Assembly: GCA_000173575.1 (NCBI GenBank)
Contig: ABYL01000020.1
Coordinates: 1 to 64,000, forward strand
Direction of reading: 5' to 3'
DNA: 64,000 bases
Source of the DNA: Burkholderia sp. H160
GTDB lineage: Bacteria; Pseudomonadota; Gammaproteobacteria; Burkholderiales; Burkholderiaceae
Made by a program: the position numbers and the translations under genes. Of the stretch, positions 52,461 through 61,092 are shown in pieces. The number at the start of each line of letters is the position of its first letter. The stretch's first letter is position 1. The notes below the pieces were generated by a model that was not told the DNA's origin, searched no databases, and saw only the letters and a list, made by a program, of their open reading frames with translations.

Positions 52461-54785
52461 GTGGATTACTATCCGCAAAACTCGCTCTATCCCGCTATTG
52501 ATTCCGAGCGCCGACAACTCAGCGCCCGCGGGATGCTAACGCTAATGCGCGACCATATCTGGGAGATCGTGGTGACGACGGTCGTCGTCCTCACGCTGGC
52601 CGTCGCGTATCTGCTCATCGCCACCCCGATCTATTCCGCCGACGTAATAGTTCGCGTGGACCCACCCGAGCCGAATGCGCTCGGACTCGCGCTGCAGAAC
52701 CAGGAACTGATGCCGCCGCCATCGCCGTCGCCGGTCACCGAAATGGCGGTCATGGAGAGCCGTTCGGTCTTGCAGCCGGTCATCGACCAGTTCCGATTCG
52801 ACATATCGGTCAAGCCGCACAAGCTTCCGGTGCTCGGCGACATCGCCGAGAAATTCGCGACGCCGGGTGAACCCTCCGCGCCGTGGCTGGGGATGAAATC
52901 GTATGCATGGGGCGGCGAGCGCGTGCAAATCGCCTCGCTCGACGTGCCGCGCGAACTCGAGGAAGAGAAGCTGACGTTGACCGCGCTCGAGAACGGTGCC
53001 TACGAATTGCACGGCCCATCCGGCGAGCTGCTCGCGAGAGGCGTGGTGGGCACGCCTTTCAATCAGAACGGCGTAGCGATGCTCGTGAAGGAGCTCGACG
53101 CGCGGCCGGGCACGAAATTCGAGGTGATTCGCTGGAACGAACTCGATGCGATCAAGCGCTTCTCGGGTCTCATCAAGGTCGGCGACAAGGTGAAGGACTC
53201 CGGGCTGCTGCAAATCCAGTATCGCGACAAGAGCCCGGACAAAGCCGCGGCCGTCGCCAATGCGTTGGGGAAGCAATACCTCGCATCCGCGGTGGCGAGC
53301 CGGCAATTGAACGATACGCAGACGCTCGAATTCATTAACGGCGAACTGCCGCGCCTACTCGCCGAATTGCGAAAAACCGAGGAAGCGCTGAAGAACTTCC
53401 GCTCGAGCTCGCAGTCGATGCAGCCGACCAACGAGGCGCAAGCCTATTTGCAGGGCGGCCTCGATCTGGATAAACAGATCGCGACGCTGCAATTGCAGCG
53501 CACGCAATTGCTCGAGCGCTTTACGGAACAGAGCCGCTGGGTGCAGAACGTCGACGAGCAACTGGCGCAGTTGAAAGAAGCGAAGGCGAAATTCTCCGAC
53601 CATTTCAACGGCATGCCGGCATCCGAGCGCGCGAGCGTCGATCTGATCCGCGCGCAGAAGGTGGCGGAAACCGTTTATCTCGGCATGGTGCAGAAAGCCG
53701 AGCAATTGCAGGTGCGCCGCGCCAGCACGACGGGCGGAGCGCATATTCTCGATCAGGCGATCAGGCCGCATATGCCTGTCATGCCCCAGCCGATTCTCGT
53801 GCTCGGAGGCGGATTGGTGCTCGGTGTCCTGTCCGGCGTCGTGATGGTGTTCATGCGCCGCCATGTGATGGTCGGCGTCACGGATCCACGCTACGTCGAG
53901 CGTCAGATGAGCGTGCCGGTGTTCGGCGAGATCCTGTTCAGCCATCAGCAACTGCTGCTCGATCGCGATGCGCTCAGCTCGGCGCGCAAATCGCTGCCGG
54001 CAGCGACGGCGCGTGCACATCCTCCGATGCAGAAGAGCCTGCACGAGGTTCAGTTCGATCGCGGCGAGCAGAACAGGATTCTCGCCGCGCGCTTTCCGCA
54101 CGACACGTCGGTGGAAGCGTTGCGCAGCGTACGGACCGCCGTCACTCGCGATCTCGCGCGTGCGCGCAATAACATCGTGATGATAATCGGGCCCACGCCG
54201 TCCGCCGGCAAGAGCTTTATCGCCGCGAATCTGGCGATCCTGCATGCGGAAATTGGTTCGCGTGTGGTGCTGATCGATGCCGATATGCGGCGCGGTCATC
54301 TCGCCTCGCTATTCAACGAGAGCAATCGCGGCGGTCTGTCGGAAGTACTGTCGGAACGGTTGCCGTTGCGCAACGCGTTGCGCTCGACCGGTATCGACGG
54401 ATTGACGTTCCTGTCATGCGGCGTGCGCCCGGAGAACCCCGCTGCGCTATTGATGAAGCCGCGCCTGAAAGAGGTACTCGATCGGCTGTCGGACCAGTTC
54501 GATCTGGTGATCATCGACACGCCGCCTTTCCTTGCCGTCACCGACGCGTCGATCGTCGCGAACGAGGCGGGCGCGTCCCTGCTCGTGTTGCGCTCCGGCA
54601 TGCAAAGCGAGGAGGAAATCGCCGACGCGATCAGAAAGGTGGAGCGCGCGGAAGGGCGCATTGCGGGTGCGGTCTTCAATGGCATTCCACTGCGTCGAAG
54701 CACGAAGAATTACGGCTACGAAACGAACTATGCCAGCGATTTCGGCGAGCCCGACCTTGCGCCGGGAGCGCCGCATGGCACCTGA
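52461..54785 (+). CDS. Polysaccharide co-polymerase and tyrosine autokinase (Wzc/BceF type)
   Basis: A 774-residue bacterial tyrosine kinase that would control chain length of the exopolysaccharide. It has an N-terminal membrane helix (34-55), a long periplasmic region with coiled-coil character (about 290-420) and a second membrane helix ending in VLGVLSGVVMVFM. The cytoplasmic kinase has Walker A GPTPSAGKS (577-585), Walker A' VLIDAD (603-608) and Walker B LVIIDTPP (682-689). The C-terminal tyrosine cluster has only three Tyr (751, 753, 757). The GTG at 52461 is preferred because AAGGA lies eight bases upstream and the protein then starts like other Wzc proteins. No wza or phosphatase gene precedes it. 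Confidence 0.85.
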   Translation: MDYYPQNSLYPAIDSERRQLSARGMLTLMRDHIWEIVVTTVVVLTLAVAYLLIATPIYSADVIVRVDPPEPNALGLALQNQELMPPPSPSPVTEMAVMESRSVLQPVIDQFRFDISVKPHKLPVLGDIAEKFATPGEPSAPWLGMKSYAWGGERVQIASLDVPRELEEEKLTLTALENGAYELHGPSGELLARGVVGTPFNQNGVAMLVKELDARPGTKFEVIRWNELDAIKRFSGLIKVGDKVKDSGLLQIQYRDKSPDKAAAVANALGKQYLASAVASRQLNDTQTLEFINGELPRLLAELRKTEEALKNFRSSSQSMQPTNEAQAYLQGGLDLDKQIATLQLQRTQLLERFTEQSRWVQNVDEQLAQLKEAKAKFSDHFNGMPASERASVDLIRAQKVAETVYLGMVQKAEQLQVRRASTTGGAHILDQAIRPHMPVMPQPILVLGGGLVLGVLSGVVMVFMRRHVMVGVTDPRYVERQMSVPVFGEILFSHQQLLLDRDALSSARKSLPAATARAHPPMQKSLHEVQFDRGEQNRILAARFPHDTSVEALRSVRTAVTRDLARARNNIVMIIGPTPSAGKSFIAANLAILHAEIGSRVVLIDADMRRGHLASLFNESNRGGLSEVLSERLPLRNALRSTGIDGLTFLSCGVRPENPAALLMKPRLKEVLDRLSDQFDLVIIDTPPFLAVTDASIVANEAGASLLVLRSGMQSEEEIADAIRKVERAEGRIAGAVFNGIPLRRSTKNYGYETNYASDFGEPDLAPGAPHGT

Positions 54786-54844
54786 GCGTGTCGATACATC
54801 GACGGGGAAAAGCATGCTCGCGATGGCGTAAAACGGAGAATCAG

Positions 54845-55960
54845 ATGGCCTTTGCAATCAACGGAAAGTTTACTTCGCAGCCCATCACGGGGGTCCAGCG
54901 CGTTGCCTATGAACTGACTAGAGCCATGCAGATGCGCGCCGTGCCGGGCGACGAACCCGAAGTGTTCGTGCCACCCAACGTGGTCGAACCGGGCTCGCTG
55001 CTCAAACGGCAGCGGCGCTTTCCATGGCTGCGCGGCACGTTGTGGGAGCAGATCACGCTGCCGATCGCCGCGCGCGGCGTCACATTGTTGAATCTGTGCA
55101 ATACGAATCCGCTGTTCAAGCACGGTCAGGTCGTGATGGTTCACGACATGGCCGTCTATGACGTGCCGCAAGGATTCTCGAGGAAATTCCGCCTCTGGTA
55201 TCGCGTTTGTTTCGCGCTATTGCCGCGCACGCATCCCATTGTTCTGACGGTGTCGACGTTCTCGAAGACGCGCATCTGCCATCACCTGAAGATTGATGAA
55301 TCGCGTGTGAAAGTGGTGGCGCCCGGCGCGGATCATCTCGACCGGATCGTCGCCGACCCCGCGGTGCTGCAACGGCTTGAATTGCGCAAGGATGCCTATT
55401 GCGTGATCGTCGGCAGTCTCGACCCGCGCAAGAATCTGCGAGGCGTGCTCGATGCGATCGAGCGGCTCGGCCATCTGCGCGACGTCAAATTCGTCATTGT
55501 GGGCAGGAAGAATCCGCGCATCTTCAGCAGCACAGGCCAGGAGCATCCGGTGCATTCGCGTCAGGTCGTGTGGGCGGGTTTCGTGTCGGATGAGGAATTG
55601 AAGGCGCTGTATCAGAACGCCGGCTGCCTCGTGTTTCCGTCGTTGTACGAAGGATTCGGTTTGCCGCCTCTCGAAGCCATGTATTGCGGCTGCCCCGTGA
55701 TCGCGTCGGCTTGCACGTCGATACCGGAAGCGTGTGGAGGTGCCGCGATGTATTGCGACCCGACTTCCGCGGACGACATCGCCGCGAAGATCACGCAAAT
55801 GATGAGCGATGCGGATCTGCGCCAACGTCATCGCAGCGCGGGGCTGCTGCATGCGCGCGAGTTTCGCTGGGAGCGCGCGGCGCAAAAAGTGCTCGAAATC
55901 CTCTATATCCAGACCGGCGAACGGCTGGCCGAACTGACGCCGCGGGCGTCGGCGAGCTAG
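54845..55960 (+). CDS. Glycosyltransferase, GT-B fold (group 1/GT4-like)
   Basis: A 371-residue GT-B enzyme. The first strand and acceptor loop read INGKFTSQPITGVQRVAYEL. The donor domain has GSLDPRKNLRGVLDAIERLG, VVWAGFVSDEELKALYQNAGCLVFPSLYEGFGLPPLEAM (the EX7E-like motif) and CPVIASACTSIPEACGGAA. It would add a sugar to the lipid-linked repeat unit at the cytoplasmic face of the inner membrane. The ATG at 54845 has GGAGA upstream. It lies 59 bp after the kinase gene in the same direction. Donor and linkage are unknown. Confidence 0.86.
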   Translation: MAFAINGKFTSQPITGVQRVAYELTRAMQMRAVPGDEPEVFVPPNVVEPGSLLKRQRRFPWLRGTLWEQITLPIAARGVTLLNLCNTNPLFKHGQVVMVHDMAVYDVPQGFSRKFRLWYRVCFALLPRTHPIVLTVSTFSKTRICHHLKIDESRVKVVAPGADHLDRIVADPAVLQRLELRKDAYCVIVGSLDPRKNLRGVLDAIERLGHLRDVKFVIVGRKNPRIFSSTGQEHPVHSRQVVWAGFVSDEELKALYQNAGCLVFPSLYEGFGLPPLEAMYCGCPVIASACTSIPEACGGAAMYCDPTSADDIAAKITQMMSDADLRQRHRSAGLLHAREFRWERAAQKVLEILYIQTGERLAELTPRASAS

Positions 55961-55966
55961 CGATGG

Positions 55967-57436
55967 GTGGGCACGTACATGGATCGGATGAAGTCCCGTG
56001 CTGGCAGAAGACGTGCATTGCGGACACTCGCCGCGCTGGCGGCGGGTGCGGCCGCGCCGTTGTCAAATATCAGGCCCGCTGTTGCGCTGATACCGGCTGC
56101 AGCGCCTGCGAGCGCGCGCGCCCGCAGGATCACCGATCTGATCGGCACAAACGGCTGGGCCGGCTCGGCGGCCGATATCCAGATGTGGCAGGCGATGGGT
56201 ATCAGCTGGGGGCGCGGCGAGGTCGGCCCGGGCCAACCTGAACGGCCCGGTGAGGTGATGCGCATCGACAAAACCGGCCCCGCGTACGATAGTGATCTAC
56301 CGCCCGTGCTGATGCGAAACGAACGCAATGGAATCGGTTCGCTGCTGCTGCTCGGCTTTACGCCGGGATGGAATGCGAGTGTGCCGGGCGACAGCAAATC
56401 CGCGCCCGTCGATGTCGACGCGTGGAAGCACTATGTCGATGCCGTGGTTCGCAAGTACTCCGGGCCACCTTATAACCTGCGCTATTTCCAGATCTGGAAC
56501 GAGGCCGCGGGCAAATTGTCCGGCGGATTGCCGCAGGCGACGTTCTGGCACGGGCCAGATTTCAGCACGGATGAAAAGCGCGCGAAGCCGTACGAGCGCG
56601 CGATGCAGGACTATGTCGAGCGCATTCATATTCCCGCCGCACGCATCATTCGCAGCTATCACGCGTATGTGGTTTATGGAGGCTGGCCGGACCAGGGGGG
56701 GCTCGATAACTTCCAGCGCTGGCTCGAATACCGAAGCCCGGCATTGAACGAGCGCATGCTCGACTGGGTCGACTACATCGACACGCATTATCTGCCGGTC
56801 GCCGATATGGAACCGCTGTACCAGCAGTACGTGAAAAACGGTCCCGCACGCGGCATCTGGCAAACGGAGATCGGCAACGAGTACATGAAGGATCCGCACT
56901 ATTTGCCGCGTTATTTCTTCGATTTCGCGGTGTGGGCGCTCGGCAGGAATTGGGACGATCCGGACAAGTACCTGTCGATGATCTATCACTGGGACGGCTA
57001 TGAACCGTTTCGTCTTACGCATCGGGGTCCGCCTGAACGGACCTACAACGTGTCCGGTCGCAGCCTGGTCGTGCTGCGTCAAACCGCGGGTGGGCATCTG
57101 GCGAGTTTTTCAAAGCCGCTGCAAGTCAGTCCCGGGGTGGCTGCAAATGCCCTGCTTTCCGGCAACGACCTCGTGATACAGGTGAGTAGCAGCGCGGGCT
57201 GGCAGAGCATTGCCATCGGCGGGCTGCAGGCGCTGCGCTCACGCGCGGTGAAGGCCGATTTCATCGATGCGCTCAGTGGTGAGGCGAGCGCACCGGGCAA
57301 CGTTGCATTGGGTTGGGACAACGATCTGATGCAGGTGCGGTTCAAGGTACCCGGCCAGCTGAACGGCGCTGGCAATAATCCGCCGAGGCATCTGGCTTAT
57401 CTCGTGGTGCGTCGAGTGACGCGGGGGGTGGCATAG
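55967..57436 (+). CDS. Secreted glycoside-hydrolase-like TIM-barrel protein in the exopolysaccharide cluster
   Basis: The product (489 residues) resembles retaining clan-A glycosidases such as GH39. A likely acid/base Glu179 occurs in FQIWNEAAG at a strand end, and a later candidate nucleophile, Glu301 or Glu305, lies in IWQTEIGNEY. A C-terminal beta domain follows about residue 370. The N-terminus has RRRALRTLAALAAGAAAP, which looks like a twin-arginine signal. Such enzymes in polymer clusters trim or cleave the product in the periplasm. The family number is not certain. The start could be GTG 55967 or ATG 55979, the latter with better spacing to GGGTGGG. Confidence 0.68.
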   Translation: MGTYMDRMKSRAGRRRALRTLAALAAGAAAPLSNIRPAVALIPAAAPASARARRITDLIGTNGWAGSAADIQMWQAMGISWGRGEVGPGQPERPGEVMRIDKTGPAYDSDLPPVLMRNERNGIGSLLLLGFTPGWNASVPGDSKSAPVDVDAWKHYVDAVVRKYSGPPYNLRYFQIWNEAAGKLSGGLPQATFWHGPDFSTDEKRAKPYERAMQDYVERIHIPAARIIRSYHAYVVYGGWPDQGGLDNFQRWLEYRSPALNERMLDWVDYIDTHYLPVADMEPLYQQYVKNGPARGIWQTEIGNEYMKDPHYLPRYFFDFAVWALGRNWDDPDKYLSMIYHWDGYEPFRLTHRGPPERTYNVSGRSLVVLRQTAGGHLASFSKPLQVSPGVAANALLSGNDLVIQVSSSAGWQSIAIGGLQALRSRAVKADFIDALSGEASAPGNVALGWDNDLMQVRFKVPGQLNGAGNNPPRHLAYLVVRRVTRGVA

Positions 57437-57502
57437 CGATATTTCGTGAGTTTGACGGTCGCCGGGAGCCGGCGGATTGAACCTGAAAAATAGCGTTGAC
57501 AC

Positions 57503-58516
57503 ATGATGAAACAGGTCACCATTGCGATTTGCAATTACAACTACGAGCGCTATCTGGCCGCGGCGATCGACTCTGCGCTCGCGCAGGAGTATCCGGCGAC
57601 CAAGGTCATGGTCGTCGACGATGGCTCGACGGACGGTTCACGCGCGATCATCGAAAGTTACGGTGATCGCGTGCAGTTTCTCAGCAAGAAAAATGGCGGA
57701 CAGGTGTCCGCCTACAATCATGCGATCGCATCGCTCGACACCGAGTATGTGATCTTTCTCGATTCCGACGACGTGCTGTACCCATCCGCGGTCTCCGAAG
57801 TCATGCGCTTTTTCGAGCACGGCACGTGGGCCAAGGTGCAATTCCGGCTCGACGTGATGGACAGCCAGGGTGCGTTGACGGGCGCCCACGTGCCGCATAG
57901 CGAGCCGCCCCAGGAATGCGGCGAACTGCTGCGTGAAGGTTGGCTCTATCCGTCGCCACCCGCGTCGGGCAATGCTTACCGGGTGAGTGCGCTCAGGCAG
58001 ATCTTTCCGGTCCCTGAAGAGGGCGTGAATCGCTATGGCGCCGACTTTTACGCAATCTATGGCGTCGCACTGGCGGGCCCCATCGCGACTGTGCCGAAGT
58101 CGCTAGGCGGCTATCGGGTGCATAACGCGGGCAGTGAAACGGTGTCGTTCGCGAACTCGGAACAACTGACGAAAGCGCCACGCGCATTCAACATGCGCTG
58201 GGCCATCCTGCGCAATATTGCCAAAGTCCGGCTCGACATAGAACTGCCGGCGACGTTTCTCGACTTCTCGCACGAGAGAGCGACATTCTGTTCTTCCATT
58301 TATCGCGCGACTCTTTTTAGGCGCTGGCACTGGATGCTGCTCGATTCAAGCAGTTATCTGCATACGATTGTCGCGAATCCGTTCTGGAGCCCGAAGAAAA
58401 AACTCGGCACGCTCGTATTGTCGAGTCTGTGTCTCGTGCCTTACTCGCCGCTATCGGATTTCGCGGTGCGTTATATCGCGAACCCGCTTGCGCGCCGTCG
58501 CGTCCCAGGACGCTGA
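57503..58516 (+). CDS. Glycosyltransferase family 2 protein
   Basis: A 337-residue GT-A enzyme. The nucleotide-sugar site is visible as TIAICNYNYERYLAAAIDSALAQ, VMVVDDGSTDGSRAIIESYG and the metal motif YVIFLDSDDVLYPSAVSEVM. The acceptor side includes GYRVHNAGSETVS. It probably adds one sugar to the repeat unit. The start is the first of two adjacent ATG codons (57503 and 57506). It follows the hydrolase gene by 66 bp. No membrane helix is clear. Confidence 0.87.
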   Translation: MMKQVTIAICNYNYERYLAAAIDSALAQEYPATKVMVVDDGSTDGSRAIIESYGDRVQFLSKKNGGQVSAYNHAIASLDTEYVIFLDSDDVLYPSAVSEVMRFFEHGTWAKVQFRLDVMDSQGALTGAHVPHSEPPQECGELLREGWLYPSPPASGNAYRVSALRQIFPVPEEGVNRYGADFYAIYGVALAGPIATVPKSLGGYRVHNAGSETVSFANSEQLTKAPRAFNMRWAILRNIAKVRLDIELPATFLDFSHERATFCSSIYRATLFRRWHWMLLDSSSYLHTIVANPFWSPKKKLGTLVLSSLCLVPYSPLSDFAVRYIANPLARRRVPGR

Positions 58517-58533
58517 GGGCGAAGGAGGAAGGC

Positions 58534-59850
58534 ATGGATAAACGAACAAGCGCCAATGTAATCGCCTTTGTGTACGGCGGCTATTTGATGAGGTACGTCT
58601 ACCTCATCATCGTCGTGCCGTTCTACGGACGAGTGCTGGGTGTGGCCGAGTACGGGCGGGTACTCGCGTCGATGTCGCTGATGAACGTGATATGGATGCT
58701 CGTCAGCTTCGGCTTCACGTTCGTCGGCATGCGCGAGGTGTCGAAAGCGCAGTCGACGGACGAATGCAATGCGATCTATTCGCTGCATGTCAGCGCGCGG
58801 CTGTTGCTCGCCGTGATCGGCGCGGGCATCGGCATCGTTGCGACCTTGAGCTCGCCGGTATTGTCGGAGCGGCCTCTCATCGGGCTGCTCGCGACCTTGC
58901 TCGGCATCGTGTCGGCACTCAATCTCGGCTGGCTATTTCAGGGGCGGCATTACTTTCGCACGCCGATCATGATCGAGGTGTTCGGCTTCGCGGTGAGTCT
59001 CGTGCTGGTGCTGACGCTAGTCAAAGGACCGGAAGACGCCGTATGGGTGCTGGCGAGTCTGCTGATTGCGGGTATCGCGTCGTCGATCATTTCGTACGGT
59101 CTGACAACGTGGCAGCTCGGGCTGCCGCGTCTCACGTTTTCCGGCGTCGTGCCGCTCGTGCGCAGTTCGGCGATGCTGTTCTGCTATTCGTCGGGCTCCG
59201 TCGTGCTCACGGCATCGTCGACGTATTTGCTGACCTTGTTGTCGACGCCCGCGCAGGTCGGTTATTTCGGCGCGGCCGAGCGTTTCGCGACGATCGGACT
59301 GAGCCTGATGGGCCCGGCGGGGCAGGTCTTTATTCCGACGATAACGCGACAACTCGCGCAGGGCGACAAGGAAGGCGCGCATGTCACGACCCGGCGCGGC
59401 GCCATGCTGCTGCTCGGCTACGGCGTGCTCGTGCTGTGCGGCGCATTGACGCTTTCGCCTTTCCTGTTGCCGCTGATACTCGGGGCCGCGTTCGAGCCGA
59501 GTGCACATGTCTTGCAGGTCTTTGCATGGATGTTTCCGTTTGCCGCTTTCAACGAACTCGTCGCGTTCTATGTCTTCGTGCCGCGCAGAAGGGACAAGGT
59601 GCTCGCGATTGCCGGCGTGGTATCGGGCCTCGTCAATCTCGGGTCGGCGCTCGTTCTCGCGCCGCACTTCGGCGCGATGGGCATGGCGTCTGCTCGGGTG
59701 ATCGGCGAAGCGACGCTGTCGGCGGCGCTGCTCGGCGTGATGATTCGCCTCGGGCTGGTTAGCCTGTTGCCGGGCGCCGAGCGGGCGCTGGAGCGGGTGC
59801 GGGTGGTATGCGGGCTTCGTACGCAGACGAATGGCGCAAAGGACGATTGA
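58534..59850 (+). CDS. wzx: Polysaccharide flippase (Wzx-like)
   Basis: A 438-residue polytopic protein with about twelve hydrophobic helices, of the oligosaccharide flippase/MATE-like group. It begins MDKRTSANVIAFVYGGYLMRYVYLIIVVPFYGRVLGVAEYG, the typical first helix of Wzx proteins. It would turn the undecaprenyl-linked repeat unit to the periplasmic face. GGAGGAA lies four to ten bases upstream of the ATG at 58534. It is in line with the glycosyltransferases and ahead of the last transferase and the convergent polymerase. Confidence 0.83.
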   Translation: MDKRTSANVIAFVYGGYLMRYVYLIIVVPFYGRVLGVAEYGRVLASMSLMNVIWMLVSFGFTFVGMREVSKAQSTDECNAIYSLHVSARLLLAVIGAGIGIVATLSSPVLSERPLIGLLATLLGIVSALNLGWLFQGRHYFRTPIMIEVFGFAVSLVLVLTLVKGPEDAVWVLASLLIAGIASSIISYGLTTWQLGLPRLTFSGVVPLVRSSAMLFCYSSGSVVLTASSTYLLTLLSTPAQVGYFGAAERFATIGLSLMGPAGQVFIPTITRQLAQGDKEGAHVTTRRGAMLLLGYGVLVLCGALTLSPFLLPLILGAAFEPSAHVLQVFAWMFPFAAFNELVAFYVFVPRRRDKVLAIAGVVSGLVNLGSALVLAPHFGAMGMASARVIGEATLSAALLGVMIRLGLVSLLPGAERALERVRVVCGLRTQTNGAKDD

Positions 59851-59901
59851 GATGATGCGTGAGTGTGCGGGGGTTTGGGTGGATTGTCACAGGAGGTCGA
59901 G

Positions 59902-61092
59902 GTGAAAGTCGCTATTGTTCACGATTGGCTGGTGGTTTCAGGCGGCGCCGAGAAAGTATTGAAGAACATCATCGAGTGCTTCCCGGATGCGGACATCTTT
60001 TCGATTGTCGATTTTCTCGAAGACCGCGAATGCGTGAAGGGGAAGTCCGTCAACACGTCGTTTATCCAGAAGATGCCGTTCGCGCGAAGACGTTACCGTG
60101 CCTATCTGCCGTTGATGCCGATTGCCATCGAGCAGGTCGATCTGTCCGGCTACGATCTCGTCATTTCGAGCTCGCACGCGGTCGCGAAAGGCGTGTTGAC
60201 CGGGCCGAATCAGGTGCACATCAGCTACGTCCATTCGCCAATCCGCTATGCGTGGGATCTGCAACATCAGTACCTGCGCGAATCTCATCTGGACACGGGA
60301 CTGCGCTCGGCGTTGGCGCGCGTGCTGCTTCATTACATTCGCGGCTGGGATTCGCGTTCCGCGAACGGCGTCGATCATCTGGTGGCGAATTCGCAGTTCA
60401 TTGCACGCCGCATCCGAAAAGCCTATCAGCGGGAAGCAACGGTGATCTATCCGCCGGTCGATCTGGCGAATATGTCCATTGGTACGGAGAAAGAGGATTT
60501 TTACGTGACGGCGTCGCGGATGGTGCCTTACAAGCGTATCGATCTGATCGTTCAGGCCTTTTCGCAAACACCCGAACGCAAGCTCGTCGTGATCGGCGAC
60601 GGTCCCGAGATGAAAAAGATCCGCTCGGTGGCCGGCAAGAACGTCGAGATTCTCGGGCATCAGCCGTCCGACGTGCTGATCGATCATTTGCGGCGCGCGC
60701 GTGCCTTCGTGTTCGCGGCGGAAGAAGACTTCGGCATTTCCGTGGTCGAAGCGCAAGCCTGCGGCACACCGGTGATCGCGTTCGGCCGCGGCGGCGCGCT
60801 CGAATCGGTGGTGGGTTTGCCGCTCGAGCGGGCCACCGGGGTTTTCTTTGGCGAGCAAACCACCGCGTCGTTGCTCGAAGCCGTCAGCCGGTTCGAGAGC
60901 AATGCAGGCCTATTCGACGCGCGCACATGCCGCAAGAATGCCGAGCGCTTCTCATCGGAGAACTTCAAGAAAGCGCTGATGAGCTTCGTCGATACGCGGC
61001 TTCCGTACGCGTGCGTGGACCAGTTTCTTCCGTTTGCACAGAGTCAGCCGCAGCCGGTCGAAAAACGTCATCTTGCCGACGTTACGCCGTGA
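59902..61092 (+). CDS. Glycosyltransferase, GT-B fold (mannosyltransferase-like, WbaZ type)
   Basis: A 396-residue group 1 glycosyltransferase. It starts VKVAIVHDWLVVSGGAEKVL and has HISYVHSPIRYAWDLQHQY. The donor site includes FYVTASRMVPYKRIDLIVQAF, LVVIGDGPEMKKIRSVAG and AFVFAAEEDFGISVVEAQACGTPVIAFGRGGALES. The sequence type is that of WbaZ-like mannosyl- or similar transferases, and a GDP-mannose gene (manC) follows 2 kb on. The GTG at 59902 is chosen because AGGAGG stands five bases before it. Its last 25 bases overlap the convergent polymerase gene. Confidence 0.86.
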   Translation: MKVAIVHDWLVVSGGAEKVLKNIIECFPDADIFSIVDFLEDRECVKGKSVNTSFIQKMPFARRRYRAYLPLMPIAIEQVDLSGYDLVISSSHAVAKGVLTGPNQVHISYVHSPIRYAWDLQHQYLRESHLDTGLRSALARVLLHYIRGWDSRSANGVDHLVANSQFIARRIRKAYQREATVIYPPVDLANMSIGTEKEDFYVTASRMVPYKRIDLIVQAFSQTPERKLVVIGDGPEMKKIRSVAGKNVEILGHQPSDVLIDHLRRARAFVFAAEEDFGISVVEAQACGTPVIAFGRGGALESVVGLPLERATGVFFGEQTTASLLEAVSRFESNAGLFDARTCRKNAERFSSENFKKALMSFVDTRLPYACVDQFLPFAQSQPQPVEKRHLADVTP

